From positions 2,108,001 to 2,172,000 of the forward strand of contig NZ_CP101990.1 of the NCBI RefSeq assembly GCF_024508295.1: a DNA stretch of 64,000 bases, given 5' to 3'. The translations under genes were made by a program, and so were the position numbers. The DNA is from Aeromicrobium duanguangcaii (GTDB lineage Bacteria > Actinomycetota > Actinomycetes > Propionibacteriales > Nocardioidaceae). The notes beneath the pieces were generated by a model, which did not search any database, was not told where the DNA came from, and was given only the letters and a program-made list of their open reading frames with translations. Each line of letters opens with the position of its first letter. Position 1 is the first letter of the stretch. Shown piece after piece: positions 39,344 through 50,285 of this stretch.

Positions 39344-40282
39344 TCAGCGGCTGCAGATCCGCAGGTCGGCCCAGACGGCGCGATGGTCGGTGCCGTCGAT
39401 GTCCTCGGTGCCCGAGCCCTTCACGCTCAGGCCACGCACCAGCACATGGTCGATGTCGGCGAAGGGCGGATAGGCACGATCCAGTGGCCAGGTCGACGTG
39501 GGCCACCAGCCGGCCGTGTCGTACATCCCGCGCTTGGCGTCGCGGAACGGCGCATGGGCGGACGAGGCGTTGAAGTCCCCCGCCATGACGAGCGGGCGGC
39601 CCCGGTTGGCGCGCTGCCACTGCCCCAGCTCCATCAGGCCCGTGCGCCAGTCCTGCAGCCAGTCATCGACCGGCGGCTTCGGGTGGACGCCCCGCACGAG
39701 CACCGGGGTGCCGCCGACGTCGACCGACATCGCCGGCTGCTGGAAGATCTCGGCCTCGCCGGCGGGCACGTCGACCCGGGTCGCGGGATACCGCGAGAGG
39801 ATCACGGTGCCCTCGGTGTCGCGGCTCTCGGGGGTCTGCCCGCTGCGGTGGGTGAAGCGCCGGCCCGGTTCGGTCGCCGCCAGCTTCGCGATCATCGGCT
39901 CGGTGGCCTCCGGAACGACCAGGACGTCGATGTCGTGCCGCTGCACGGCGGCGGCGAGCTGGGCGACGTCCGCGTCGCCGTAGTGCGCGTTGAGGGCCAT
40001 CACGGCCAGTCGGCCGTCACCGGCATCGCAGTCCGGGCGGTTGCTGACGTTGACGATGGTCACGAGGGCCACCGCGATCGCCACGAGGTTCGTGCCGCAG
40101 GCGAACCAGGCCCGCGTCACGAGGCTCGCGACGATCCCCACGACCGCGGCCGCGATCCAGACCTTGCCGAGCGCCTGGACGGCGGGGAGCCAGGACGGCT
40201 CGACCCGATCCACCCACGGCGTCGCCGCGAGGACCAGCAGGGCCACCGCGACGACGGCCAGGAGCAGCCGGACGACCCTCAC
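39344..40282 (-). CDS. Membrane-anchored endonuclease/exonuclease/phosphatase family protein
   Basis: 312 residues from a GTG at 40282. Two to three membrane helices at the N-terminus (VVRLLLAVVAVALLVLAATPWV, WIAAAVVGIVASLVT, LVAIAVALVTIVNV) precede a soluble EEP domain with LAVMALNAHYGDAD, VLVVPEAT (catalytic Glu), GVHPKPP, MAGDFNAS (Asp/Asn) and IDGTDHRAVWADL (Asp-His). All metal and catalytic residues are present, so it is likely an active hydrolase of phosphodiesters at the outer face of the membrane, possibly of lipids or nucleic acids. It follows ferritin by three bases, and the two are probably co-transcribed. Confidence 0.8.
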   Translation of the reverse strand: MRVVRLLLAVVAVALLVLAATPWVDRVEPSWLPAVQALGKVWIAAAVVGIVASLVTRAWFACGTNLVAIAVALVTIVNVSNRPDCDAGDGRLAVMALNAHYGDADVAQLAAAVQRHDIDVLVVPEATEPMIAKLAATEPGRRFTHRSGQTPESRDTEGTVILSRYPATRVDVPAGEAEIFQQPAMSVDVGGTPVLVRGVHPKPPVDDWLQDWRTGLMELGQWQRANRGRPLVMAGDFNASSAHAPFRDAKRGMYDTAGWWPTSTWPLDRAYPPFADIDHVLVRGLSVKGSGTEDIDGTDHRAVWADLRICSR

Positions 40283-40285
40283 GCG

Positions 40286-40810
40286 TCAGGCGCCCGCGAT
40301 CGGCGGCGCGGTGGGGTCGGAGCCCTCACCGGTCTCCTCGCGCGCGATCCAGTCCTCGATGCGCTCGTAGTCGTGCTTGGAACGGGTGACCACGGCCAGC
40401 AGGTCGCTCATCTTGGCGACCTCCTCGACCTGCTCCTTGATGAACCACTGCATGAACTGGTCGGAGGCGAAGTCGTTGTCGTCCCGGGCGACCCGCGTGA
40501 GCTCGTTGATCTGGCTCGTGACGCGCTTCTCCTGGTCCAGGGCGACCTGGACCGGCTCGACGACGTCCGCGAAGTCCATCCGCGGGGCGGCGAGCGCGGG
40601 AATGACGATCGCCTGGTCCTGGTCGAGCAGGTACTGGATCATCATCATCGCGTGATCGCGCTCCTCGACGGCCTGGGCGTAGAACAGCGCAGCCATCTGC
40701 GGCATCGTCAGCGCGTCGTAGTAGGTCGCGATGCCCACGTACTGCTGGTGCGCACTGAACTCGTGCCCGATCTGGTCCTGCAGGGCCCTGACGAACTGCT
40801 CGGAAGCCAT
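40286..40810 (-). CDS. Ferritin (iron storage)
   Basis: 174 residues from the ATG at 40810 (AAGGAG five bases upstream); the GTG two codons earlier is too close. Ferroxidase-centre residues can be seen in GHEFSAHQQYVGIATYYDA, QAVEERDHAMMMIQYLLDQ (E-x-x-H) and the last helix FIKEQVEEVAKMSDL. It lacks the methionine heme ligand of bacterioferritin, so it is of the non-heme type (Mycobacterium BfrB/Ftn-like). It oxidises and stores iron in a 24-mer shell. An iron-box-like sequence lies immediately upstream. Confidence 0.92.
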   Translation of the reverse strand: MASEQFVRALQDQIGHEFSAHQQYVGIATYYDALTMPQMAALFYAQAVEERDHAMMMIQYLLDQDQAIVIPALAAPRMDFADVVEPVQVALDQEKRVTSQINELTRVARDDNDFASDQFMQWFIKEQVEEVAKMSDLLAVVTRSKHDYERIEDWIAREETGEGSDPTAPPIAGA

Positions 40811-40824
40811 GTTCACTCCTTCGG

Positions 40825-40843
40825 CTAGGACAGCCTAACCTCG
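40825..40843 (-). promoter_or_regulatory. Iron-box-like site (IdeR/DtxR) at the ferritin promoter
   Basis: On the minus strand CGAGGTTAGGCTGTCCTAG matches the DtxR/IdeR consensus TTAGGTTAGGCTAACCTAA at 14 of 19 positions. It overlaps a candidate -10 TAGGCT of ferritin and also lies between the -35 and -10 regions of the divergent small gene. Confidence 0.5.
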
Positions 40844-40848
40844 CGCTG

Positions 40849-40854
40849 TACCGT
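40849..40854 (+). promoter_or_regulatory. -10 element of the leaderless small basic protein gene
   Basis: TACCGT, seven bases before the GTG at 40862. Confidence 0.45.
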
Positions 40855-40861
40855 GGTTGTC

Positions 40862-41056
40862 GTGCCGAAGCCGCCGAAGAAGAAGTGCTGCGTCAGCAAG
40901 CCTCGCTGCAAGCGCTGCCCCATTCGCATGATGGCCGACGGCACGCTCCCGGACGGCTACACCGTCAAGAAGCGCAAGCTGGTCAAGGTCGGGGACAAGA
41001 AGAAGAACAAGAAGTCCTCCAAGTCCAAGACCAAGACCAAGCCGCTGGCGGCCTGA
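40862..41056 (+). CDS. Small basic protein with CC and CxxC motifs
   Basis: 64 residues from a leaderless GTG; a GTG nine bases earlier would lie within the promoter. The sequence PKPPKKKCCVSKPRCKRCPIRMMADGTLPDGY has four clustered cysteines (CC, then CKRCP), a probable metal site, followed by a Lys/Ser-rich tail. Actinobacteria often carry this short protein, always unnamed. It could bind nucleic acid. It is divergent from ferritin across the iron-box-like site, so it may share its regulation. Confidence 0.6.
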   Translation: MPKPPKKKCCVSKPRCKRCPIRMMADGTLPDGYTVKKRKLVKVGDKKKNKKSSKSKTKTKPLAA

Positions 41057-41147
41057 CCTCTTCGACTGCTTCGATCACGGTCGAGCCTAGGGGTCCGAGG
41101 GCCCCCGTGCCACGAAGGACAGGCGTGCCTTCGCCCGTGTTGCGTCC

Positions 41148-43133
41148 TCAGACGGGCAGGTCGTTGGCCTTGCGGATCTCGTCGACGACGCGGCTCATGA
41201 TGTCGGTCATGCCGAAGTCCTTGGGCGTGAAGACCGCGGCGATGCCGGCAGCCTCCAGCTTGCGGCCGTCGGAGTCCGGGATGATCCCGCCGACGATGAC
41301 CGGCACGTTCGTCAGACCGGCGTCGGCCAGGCCCTTCTGGACATCCGGCACGAGCTCCATATGCGATCCGGACAGAATCGACAGGCCCACGACGTGAACG
41401 TCCTCGGCGACGGCGGCCGCGACGATCTGCTCGGGCGTCAGACGGATGCCCTGGTAGATCACCTCGAAACCGGCGTCACGGGCACGCACGGCGACCTGCT
41501 CGGCGCCGTTGGAGTGCCCGTCCAGGCCCGGCTTGCCGACCAGGAACCGCAGGCGTCCGCCCAGCTCCTCGCCGGTCTGGCGGACCTTCTCGCGGACAGC
41601 GGTCAACTCGGTTCCGGCCTCGGCCACGCCACTGACTCCTGACACGCCCGTGGGCGCTCGGTACTCGCCGAAGACCTCACGCAGGGCCCCGGCCCACTCC
41701 CCCACGGTCGCGCCGGCGCGCACGGCGTCCAGCGTGGCGGCCATGAGGTTCTGCTCGGTCTTGGCCTGCTGCTGCAGCGCCTCGAGCGCCGCGTCGACGG
41801 CCTGCTGGTCGCGCTCGCTGCGCCACTGCTGCACGTCGGCGATGGCGTTGGCCTCGGCCTGCGGATCGGCGACCATGATCGCCGCGTCGAGGTCGGCCGT
41901 CAGCGGGGACGGCTCGGTCTCGGTGTAGCAGTTCAGGCCGACGACCTTCATCTCGCCGGACTCGATCCGGGCGCGGCGCTCCGCGTGCGAGGTGACGAGC
42001 TCCTGCTTCATGTAGCCCGACACGACGGCCGCGACAGCGCCGCCCATCGCCTGGACGCGATCGATCTCGGCCTTGGCGCCCTCGACCAGCTCGTCGACCT
42101 TGGCCTCGATGACGTGCGAGCCCTCGAAGATGTCGCCGTACTCGAGCAGGTCCGACTCAAAGGCCAGCACCTGCTGCAGGCGCAGCGACCACTGCTGGTC
42201 CCACGGACGCGGCAGACCCAGCGCCTCGTTCCACGCCGGCAGCTGCACCGCGCGGGCGCGGGCGTCCTTGCTCAGCGTGACGCCCAGCATCTCCAGCACG
42301 ATGCGCTGCACGTTGTTCTCGGGCTGCGCCTCGGTGAGACCGAGGGAGTTGACCTGCACGCCGTAGCGGAAGCGGCGCATCTTCGGGTCGGTGACGCCGT
42401 AGCGGTCGCGGGTGATCTCCTCCCACAGCCGGCCGAAGGCGCGCATCTTGCACATCTCCTCGACGAAGCGCACGCCGGCGTTGACGAAGAACGAGATGCG
42501 GCCGACGACCTGCTCGAACTGGTCGTCCGGCACCTGTCCGGAGTCCTTGACGGCGTCGAGCACCGCGATGGCGGTGCTCATCGCGAACGCGAGCTCCTGC
42601 ACGGGCGTGGCGCCGGCCTCCTGCAGGTGGTAGCTGCAGATGTTCAGCGGGTTCCACTTCGGGATCGTCGACACCGTGTAGGCGATCATGTCGGTCGTCA
42701 GCCGCAGCGACGCCTCGGGCGGGAACACGTAGGTGCCCCGCGAGAGGTACTCCTTGATGATGTCGTTCTGCGTCGTGCCGGCCAGCGCGGCGGGCTCGAC
42801 GCCCTGCTCCTCGGCGGCGACCTGGTACATGGCCAGCAGCCACATCGCCGTCGCGTTGATCGTCATCGAGGTGTTCATCTCCGACAGCGGGATGTCCTCG
42901 AACAGACGACGCATCGCACCGAGGTGCGGGATCGGCACACCGACCTTGCCGACCTCACCGCGCGACAGCACGTGGTCCGGGTCGTACCCGGTCTGGGTCG
43001 GCAGGTCGAACGCGACCGACAGACCGGTCTGACCCTTCGCGAGATTGCGCCGGTAGAGCGCGTTGGACTCGGCGGCGGAACTGTGGCCGGCGTAGGTTCG
43101 CATCACCCACGGGCGATCAGGCTGCACTGACAT
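41148..43133 (-). CDS. ecm: Ethylmalonyl-CoA mutase (MeaA-type), B12-dependent
   Basis: 661 residues, a single-chain acyl-CoA mutase. The barrel domain starts VMRTYAGHSSAAESNALYRRNLAKGQTGLSVAFDLPTQTGYDPDH and contains SEMNTSMTINATAMWLLAMY, TTQNDIIKEYLSRGTYVFPPEASLRL, WNPLNICSYHLQEAGATPVQELAF and the YGVQVNSLGLTEAQPENNVQRI block. The C-terminal B12 domain has VGKPGLDGHSNGAEQVA, with the cobalt-ligating His in D-x-H-x-x-G. The size and the MeaA-like ending fit ethylmalonyl-CoA mutase rather than the two-subunit methylmalonyl-CoA mutase. It converts (R)-ethylmalonyl-CoA to methylsuccinyl-CoA. The start is a leaderless ATG with TACCCT six bases upstream (43140-43145). The adenosyltransferase gene lies just upstream. 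Confidence 0.92.
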   Translation of the reverse strand: MSVQPDRPWVMRTYAGHSSAAESNALYRRNLAKGQTGLSVAFDLPTQTGYDPDHVLSRGEVGKVGVPIPHLGAMRRLFEDIPLSEMNTSMTINATAMWLLAMYQVAAEEQGVEPAALAGTTQNDIIKEYLSRGTYVFPPEASLRLTTDMIAYTVSTIPKWNPLNICSYHLQEAGATPVQELAFAMSTAIAVLDAVKDSGQVPDDQFEQVVGRISFFVNAGVRFVEEMCKMRAFGRLWEEITRDRYGVTDPKMRRFRYGVQVNSLGLTEAQPENNVQRIVLEMLGVTLSKDARARAVQLPAWNEALGLPRPWDQQWSLRLQQVLAFESDLLEYGDIFEGSHVIEAKVDELVEGAKAEIDRVQAMGGAVAAVVSGYMKQELVTSHAERRARIESGEMKVVGLNCYTETEPSPLTADLDAAIMVADPQAEANAIADVQQWRSERDQQAVDAALEALQQQAKTEQNLMAATLDAVRAGATVGEWAGALREVFGEYRAPTGVSGVSGVAEAGTELTAVREKVRQTGEELGGRLRFLVGKPGLDGHSNGAEQVAVRARDAGFEVIYQGIRLTPEQIVAAAVAEDVHVVGLSILSGSHMELVPDVQKGLADAGLTNVPVIVGGIIPDSDGRKLEAAGIAAVFTPKDFGMTDIMSRVVDEIRKANDLPV

Positions 43134-43202
43134 GGGCCTAGGGTACCGCCGGGTAGCCCCGCGTGAGCGTGGGCCACCTCACGCCGGACAGGGACCCCGA
43201 GA

Positions 43203-43784
43203 TCAGGCCCCGGTGCGGTCTCCGCCGGGCACCCAGAGCACGTCTCCACGCTCACGATTGGCGTAGCGCCCGAGGATGAACAGCAGGTCGCTCAGGCGGT
43301 TGAGGTACTTCGCCACGAGCACGTTCACGGTGTCGCCGTGCTGCTCGATCGCGGCCCAGGCGGCGCGCTCGGCGCGGCGGACCACGGTGCGCGCGACGTG
43401 CAGTTGCGAGGCGGCCATCGTGCCGCCGGGAAGGATGAACGAGTCGAGCGGGGGAACGTCCTCGTTGAACCGGTCGCACCACTGCTCGAGCCGCTCGACG
43501 TAGTCGGGCTCGACGCGCAGGGGCGGGTACTTCGGTTCGTCGACGACGGGGTTGCCCACGTCCGAGCCCAGATCGAAGAGATCGTTCTGGACATGGGTCA
43601 ACACCGCCGTGACATCCGCATCCAGCTCGCCCGTGGCCAGGGCCACGCCGATCTGGCTGTTGGCCTCGTCGACGTCCGCGTAGACCACCAGTCGCAGGTC
43701 GTTCTTGGACGTGCGCGAGAAATCGACGAGATTCGTCGTTCCGTCGTCGCCGGTGCGGGTGTAGATCTTCGTCAGGTGAACCAT
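43203..43784 (-). CDS. Cob(I)alamin adenosyltransferase (PduO/MMAB type)
   Basis: 193 residues from a leaderless ATG (TAGGGT six bases upstream, 43791-43796). It transfers adenosyl from ATP to cob(I)alamin, giving the cofactor of the mutase encoded next to it. The ATP-binding N-terminus KIYTRTGDDGTTNL and the block FILPGGTMAASQLHVARTVVRRAERAAWA...YLNRLSDLLFILGRYAN are diagnostic. Gene order adenosyltransferase-ecm on the same strand (69-base gap) supports joint function. Confidence 0.93.
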   Translation of the reverse strand: MVHLTKIYTRTGDDGTTNLVDFSRTSKNDLRLVVYADVDEANSQIGVALATGELDADVTAVLTHVQNDLFDLGSDVGNPVVDEPKYPPLRVEPDYVERLEQWCDRFNEDVPPLDSFILPGGTMAASQLHVARTVVRRAERAAWAAIEQHGDTVNVLVAKYLNRLSDLLFILGRYANRERGDVLWVPGGDRTGA

Positions 43785-43816
43785 GGGCTCACCCTAGGGG
43801 CGGGACGCCCCGTGGG

Positions 43817-43942
43817 TCACATCCAGTCGATACCGAGGGTGCGGATCTTCACCGAGGAGGTGTCGTCCGCCTGGGCGGGCGAGGCGGCGACGCCGGCGGC
43901 GACGGTCAGGGCGAGCAGCGTGGCAGCAATGATCTTCTTCAT
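43817..43942 (-). CDS. Very small secreted peptide (41 residues)
   Basis: The frame runs from the ATG at 43942 to TGA at 43817. It encodes MKKIIAATLLALTVAAGVA, a clean signal peptide, then an AxA-type cleavage site (SPAQA-DD) and a mature peptide of about 16 residues (DDTSSVKIRTLGIDWM). Start, codon pattern and signal-peptide order are coherent and unlikely by chance. No ribosome binding site is visible; CACACT seven bases upstream may be the -10 of a leaderless message. The mature peptide is too short to fold alone and could be a signal or a partner-binding peptide. No family is recognised. Confidence 0.6.
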   Translation of the reverse strand: MKKIIAATLLALTVAAGVAASPAQADDTSSVKIRTLGIDWM

Positions 43943-44006
43943 GTGACCAAGTGTGGCCGTTCGCCGGGACGGCGGCAACCGAAACGGCCAGATCCGGCCC
44001 CTTGGT

Positions 44007-44453
44007 TCACAGGACGTTGTTGACGCCGCGCCCCGGCGGCGAGGACTCGAGCCACGACAGCAGCCCGGTCAGGGAATTGGGGCTCAGGGCGAACTGCTCG
44101 ATGCCCTCGGCGTTCTCGGTGCGGACGACGATGTGGCCGTCGTGCAACGCGTACTCCTCGGCCCCGACCGGATCCCGGCGCCCCTCGATCAGGACCTGCC
44201 CGCGGACGAAGCGATACCGCGGCTTGGGCGAGAGGGAGAACGTGCGGTACCAGTCGATGCGGTCGTCGCCATAGACCGCGACGCCGAGCATCCAGCCTGC
44301 GGCTGAATGCTCGGCGCCTCGATTGACGCTCAATTCGAACGTGACACCCTTACGGGCGATCCACCGCCGCCTGGCGATGATCGCGCCCACGAGGAGCACG
44401 CCCAGCACGACGATGATCGCGAGGGAGTCGACCAGCCACATCCACAGCGGCAT
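44007..44453 (-). CDS. DUF2550 family membrane-anchored protein
   Basis: 148 residues. One N-terminal membrane helix (MWLVDSLAIIVVLGVLLVGAIIA) is followed by a basic stretch and a small beta domain (VTFELSVNRG...GWMLGVAVYGDDRIDWYRTFSLSPKPRYRFVRGQVLIEGRRDP...EGIEQFALSPNSLTGLLSWLESSPPG). DUF2550 genes lie directly downstream of atpC across actinobacteria, and this gene keeps that position (23-base gap). The function is unknown. Confidence 0.85.
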   Translation of the reverse strand: MPLWMWLVDSLAIIVVLGVLLVGAIIARRRWIARKGVTFELSVNRGAEHSAAGWMLGVAVYGDDRIDWYRTFSLSPKPRYRFVRGQVLIEGRRDPVGAEEYALHDGHIVVRTENAEGIEQFALSPNSLTGLLSWLESSPPGRGVNNVL

Positions 44454-44476
44454 GACTCACTCCCTCGCGATCACCA

Positions 44477-44848
44477 TCAGGACGCCTTGCCGACCAGGCG
44501 CAGCTTCGCCTCGGCCCGACGCACGGCGAGCGCGTCGGAGGACGAACGGGCCTCGTCGAGCTCGGCCGTGACCGCCGACTCGTCGACCTCGTCGGCCAGG
44601 AAGATGTCCTCGGACAGGATGGACACCCGGTCCGCGGCGACGGACACGAAGCCCTCGCTGACGGCGGCCTCGATGACGTCACCATCGACCGGCTGGATCC
44701 TGACGACGCCGGGCACCAACAGCGACAGCAGCGGCGCGTGGCCGGGGAGCACGCCGAGGTCACCCTCGGACGTGCGCGCGACGACCTCACGGGCCTCGCC
44801 CGACCACACGACGCGGTCGGCGGCGACGAGCTCGATCTGCAGTGTCAT
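44477..44848 (-). CDS. atpC: ATP synthase F1 epsilon subunit
   Basis: 123 residues from the ATG at 44848. The epsilon fold opens TLQIELVAADRVVWSGEAREVVARTSEGDLGVLPGHAPLLSLL, the standard beta-sandwich region, and ends with a helical hairpin rich in Ala, Glu and Arg. It links the rotor to the catalytic head and limits ATP hydrolysis. It follows atpD after 11 bases. Confidence 0.95.
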   Translation of the reverse strand: MTLQIELVAADRVVWSGEAREVVARTSEGDLGVLPGHAPLLSLLVPGVVRIQPVDGDVIEAAVSEGFVSVAADRVSILSEDIFLADEVDESAVTAELDEARSSSDALAVRRAEAKLRLVGKAS

Positions 44849-44859
44849 GTCAGCGGGCC

Positions 44860-47254
<2,395 letters not shown>

Positions 47255-47256
47255 CG

Positions 47257-48900
47257 TCAGCCTCGCTTCTGCCGGACGATCTGCTCCTGCTCGACCTCTT
47301 CGTCGGCCAGCGCGTCGAACTCCTCGTGCCCGGCCTTGATCGACTCACCCTCGCTCGTCTGGAACTGGTCCAGGAAGGAGTCGTAGGCACCGTCGAGAGC
47401 CTCGGCGCTGGAGTCCTCGAACTTGCCGCTCTCGCGGATCGCGTCCAGGACACCGGAGTGCGAGCGCTTGACGTAGTCCAGGAACTCCGCCTCGAAGCGG
47501 TGGACGTCCGAGACCGGAACCGCGTCGAGCTTGCCCGTCGTGGCGGCCCAGATCGAGACGACCTGCTGCTCCATCGGGAACGGGTTGTACTGGGCCTGCT
47601 TGAACAGCTCCATGAGGCGCTGACCACGGGCGAGCTGGGCCTTGGACGCGGCATCGAGGTCGGACGCGAACATCGCGAACGCCTCCATGGCGCGGTACTG
47701 GGCCAACTCGACCTTGAGCGAGCCGGTGACGGCCTTCATCGCCTTGGTCATCGCCGAGCCACCCACGCGCGACACCGAGATGCCGACGTCGACCGCGGGA
47801 CGCTGGTTGGCGTTGAACAGGTCCGACTGCAGGAAGATCTGGCCATCGGTGATCGAGATGACGTTCGTCGGGATGTACGCCGAGACGTCGTTGGCCTTCG
47901 TCTCGATGATCGGCAGACCGGTCATCGAGCCCGCACCCAGTTCGTCGCTGAGCTTGGCGCAACGCTCGAGCAGCCGCGAGTGCAGGTAGAAGACGTCGCC
48001 CGGGTAGGCCTCGCGGCCCGGCGGACGGCGCAGCAGCAGGGACACGGCGCGGTACGCCTCGGCCTGCTTCGACAGGTCGTCGAAGATGATCAGAACGTGC
48101 TTGCCCGAGTACATCCAGTGCTGGCCGATGGCCGAGCCGGTGTACGGGGCGAGGTACTTGAAGCCGGCCGAGTCCGAGGCGGGAGCCGCGACGATGGTCG
48201 TGTACTCCAGCGCGCCGGCCTCCTCGAGGGCGCCACGGACCGACGCGATGGTCGAGCCCTTCTGGCCGATGCCCACGTAGATGCAGCGGACCTGCTTCGT
48301 CGGATCGCCCGACTCCCAGAATTCCTTCTGGTTGATGATCGTGTCGATCGCGATGGCGGTCTTGCCGGTCTGACGGTCACCGATGATCAGCTGACGCTGG
48401 CCACGGCCGACCGGGGTCAGCGAGTCGATCGCCTTCAGGCCGGTCATCAGCGGCTCGTGAACGCTCTTGCGCTGCATGACGTTCGGCGCCTGGAGCTCGA
48501 GCGCACGACGACCCTCGAGGCCCGTGATCTCGCCGAGGCCGTCGATCGGGTTGCCCAGCGGGTCGACGACGCGGCCGAGGTAGCCCTCGCCGACGGGGAC
48601 CGAGAGGACCTCGCCCGTGCGCTTGACCTTCTGGCCCTCTTCGATGCCTTCGAAGTCACCGAGGATGACGACGCCGATCTGGCGGACGTCGAGGTTCAAC
48701 GCGAGACCCAGGGTGCCGTCGTCGAACTCGAGCAGTTCGTTGGCCATCGCCGAGGGAAGACCCTCGACCTGCGCGATGCCGTCGGCCGCCGACGCCACGA
48801 CGCCGACTTCTTCGGCCTCGCCCTGCGTCGGGGTGTAGTCCGACACGAACTTCTGCAACGCGTCGCGGATCTCCTCCGGACGAATCGAGAGTTCAGTCAT
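47257..48900 (-). CDS. atpA: ATP synthase F1 alpha subunit
   Basis: 547 residues. The non-catalytic nucleotide site has the P-loop [15 protein letters not shown], and [45 protein letters not shown] and [18 protein letters not shown] are family signatures. The N-terminus ([21 protein letters not shown]) contacts delta. Length includes the actinobacterial C-terminal extension (about 35 residues, acidic and Gln/Glu-rich). Confidence 0.97.
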   Translation of the reverse strand: MTELSIRPEEIRDALQKFVSDYTPTQGEAEEVGVVASAADGIAQVEGLPSAMANELLEFDDGTLGLALNLDVRQIGVVILGDFEGIEEGQKVKRTGEVLSVPVGEGYLGRVVDPLGNPIDGLGEITGLEGRRALELQAPNVMQRKSVHEPLMTGLKAIDSLTPVGRGQRQLIIGDRQTGKTAIAIDTIINQKEFWESGDPTKQVRCIYVGIGQKGSTIASVRGALEEAGALEYTTIVAAPASDSAGFKYLAPYTGSAIGQHWMYSGKHVLIIFDDLSKQAEAYRAVSLLLRRPPGREAYPGDVFYLHSRLLERCAKLSDELGAGSMTGLPIIETKANDVSAYIPTNVISITDGQIFLQSDLFNANQRPAVDVGISVSRVGGSAMTKAMKAVTGSLKVELAQYRAMEAFAMFASDLDAASKAQLARGQRLMELFKQAQYNPFPMEQQVVSIWAATTGKLDAVPVSDVHRFEAEFLDYVKRSHSGVLDAIRESGKFEDSSAEALDGAYDSFLDQFQTSEGESIKAGHEEFDALADEEVEQEQIVRQKRG

Positions 48901-48939
48901 GCTGTGTGCCTGCCTTCTTGTGCGAACGGTGCGTTCTGG

Positions 48940-49743
48940 TCAGCCTGCGATGCGCCGGCGGGCGGCCTCGAGGCGGGTGGACATGGTGGCGTCGACGACC
49001 TCGTCGCCCACGGAGACGGCGATGCCGCCGATGACGGACGGATCAACCACGGTGTTGAGTTGGATCGATCGGCCGTACCGCCGCGACAGTGCCGCGGTGA
49101 GCCGGTCGCGCTCGGCGTCATCGAGCTCGTACGCGACACGCGCCACGGCAACGAGACGATCCTCGCGCGCCGCGACCTGCCGGCTGAAGATGTCGAGGAC
49201 CCGCTCGAAGGAGCCGGCCCGTGCCACCGCCGCCTGCGTCAGCAGGGCCAGCGTAGCGCTGGAGACCTTGCCGCCGAAGACGTCGCGCAACAGCGTGGTC
49301 TTGGCCTCGACCGGAACGGACCGGTCCGAGATGACCTGGCGCAGCTCGGCCTCGCCGTGGATGACCTGGCCGGCCTCGAAGAGCTCGTTCTCGAGCACGT
49401 CGCCCTGACCTGCCGCATCCGCGGACCGCGTGTACGCCGCGACACCGGCGATCTCCAGACCGTCGGTGAGGTCACGACCCGCTGCCCAGCGACCGGCGAC
49501 GGCCGCATCGAGCACCGCGAGGGTGTCCGCGCCGACCTTTCCGCCGAAGATCCCGGCGACGAGCGAACGCTTGCCCTCGGTCTCGATCGACGGATCACTC
49601 AGGAGGCGACGTGCCGCGATGGCACCATCGAGGGCCGCGACGACGCCGAACAGATCGGCGCCGACCTGCGCCGCCGACGAACCCGGCACCGCGGAGACCG
49701 CGGACAGGGTCGCGTCGAGCGACTTGGCAGACGATCCACGCAT
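48940..49743 (-). CDS. atpH: ATP synthase F1 delta subunit
   Basis: 267 residues, longer than the ~180 of E. coli, as usual for actinobacteria, where delta carries an N-terminal extension. C-terminal signatures are TALSRRYGRSIQLNTVVDPSVIGGIAVSVGDEVVDATMSTRLEAARRRI. It sits on top of alpha and holds the stator. The ATG at 49743 overlaps the atpF stop by one base. Confidence 0.93.
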   Translation of the reverse strand: MRGSSAKSLDATLSAVSAVPGSSAAQVGADLFGVVAALDGAIAARRLLSDPSIETEGKRSLVAGIFGGKVGADTLAVLDAAVAGRWAAGRDLTDGLEIAGVAAYTRSADAAGQGDVLENELFEAGQVIHGEAELRQVISDRSVPVEAKTTLLRDVFGGKVSSATLALLTQAAVARAGSFERVLDIFSRQVAAREDRLVAVARVAYELDDAERDRLTAALSRRYGRSIQLNTVVDPSVIGGIAVSVGDEVVDATMSTRLEAARRRIAG

Positions 49744-50285
49744 CAGTTCGCCGACCCCTCGAGCTCGTCCATGAAGCGCTGAACGGAGCGACGCTGCGCA
49801 TCGGTGTCGGCGAGGGTCTCACCGACGATCCGCGCCGCGAGCTCGGTGGCCATGCCGCCGACCTCGGACTTGAGCTGCGCGATCGCCTGCTGGCGTTCGG
49901 CGGCGATCTGCGCCTGAGCAGCCGACAGAATCCGCTGGGACTCCGCCTGGGCCTGCTCGCGCATCTCGACGACGATCTGGGCACCCTGCTCGCGCGCCTC
50001 CTCGCGGATGGCGGCGGCTTCGTGCCGTGCCTCGGCCAGCTGCGCCGTGTACTTCTCCAGCGCTGCCTGCGCCTCGTTCTGGGCCGCCTTCGCCTCCTCG
50101 ATGCCGCCCTCGATCTCGGCGGTACGCGCGGCGTACGCCTTCTCGAAGTTGGGCACCACGTACTTCGTCATGAGCGCGACGAGCGCCACGAAGAAGATGA
50201 GTCCCCAGATGATCTCGGGGAGGTGCGGGATCAGCGGGTTGGGCTCTTCGCCCTCCGCCGCTGCCGCCAGGAGGATGGCCTTCAT
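49743..50285 (-). CDS. atpF: ATP synthase F0 b subunit
   Basis: 180 residues. One membrane helix (PLIPHLPEIIWGLIFFVALVALMTKYVVPNF) precedes a long Ala/Glu/Arg-rich coiled coil that forms the peripheral stalk. The ATG at 50285 overlaps the atpE stop by one base. Confidence 0.95.
   Translation of the reverse strand: MKAILLAAAAEGEEPNPLIPHLPEIIWGLIFFVALVALMTKYVVPNFEKAYAARTAEIEGGIEEAKAAQNEAQAALEKYTAQLAEARHEAAAIREEAREQGAQIVVEMREQAQAESQRILSAAQAQIAAERQQAIAQLKSEVGGMATELAARIVGETLADTDAQRRSVQRFMDELEGSAN

Noticed and set aside
41057..41147. Possible hairpin between the small basic gene and ecm
   Set aside because: The inverted G and C runs are short and interrupted; no convincing stem could be drawn.
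43134..43202. Cobalamin riboswitch upstream of ecm
   Set aside because: The gap is only 69 bases, the ecm transcript appears leaderless, and no B12-box-like sequence is present.
43943..44006. Possible terminator after DUF2550 (GGCC ... GGCC)
   Set aside because: The stem is only four base pairs and no extension or T-run supports it.
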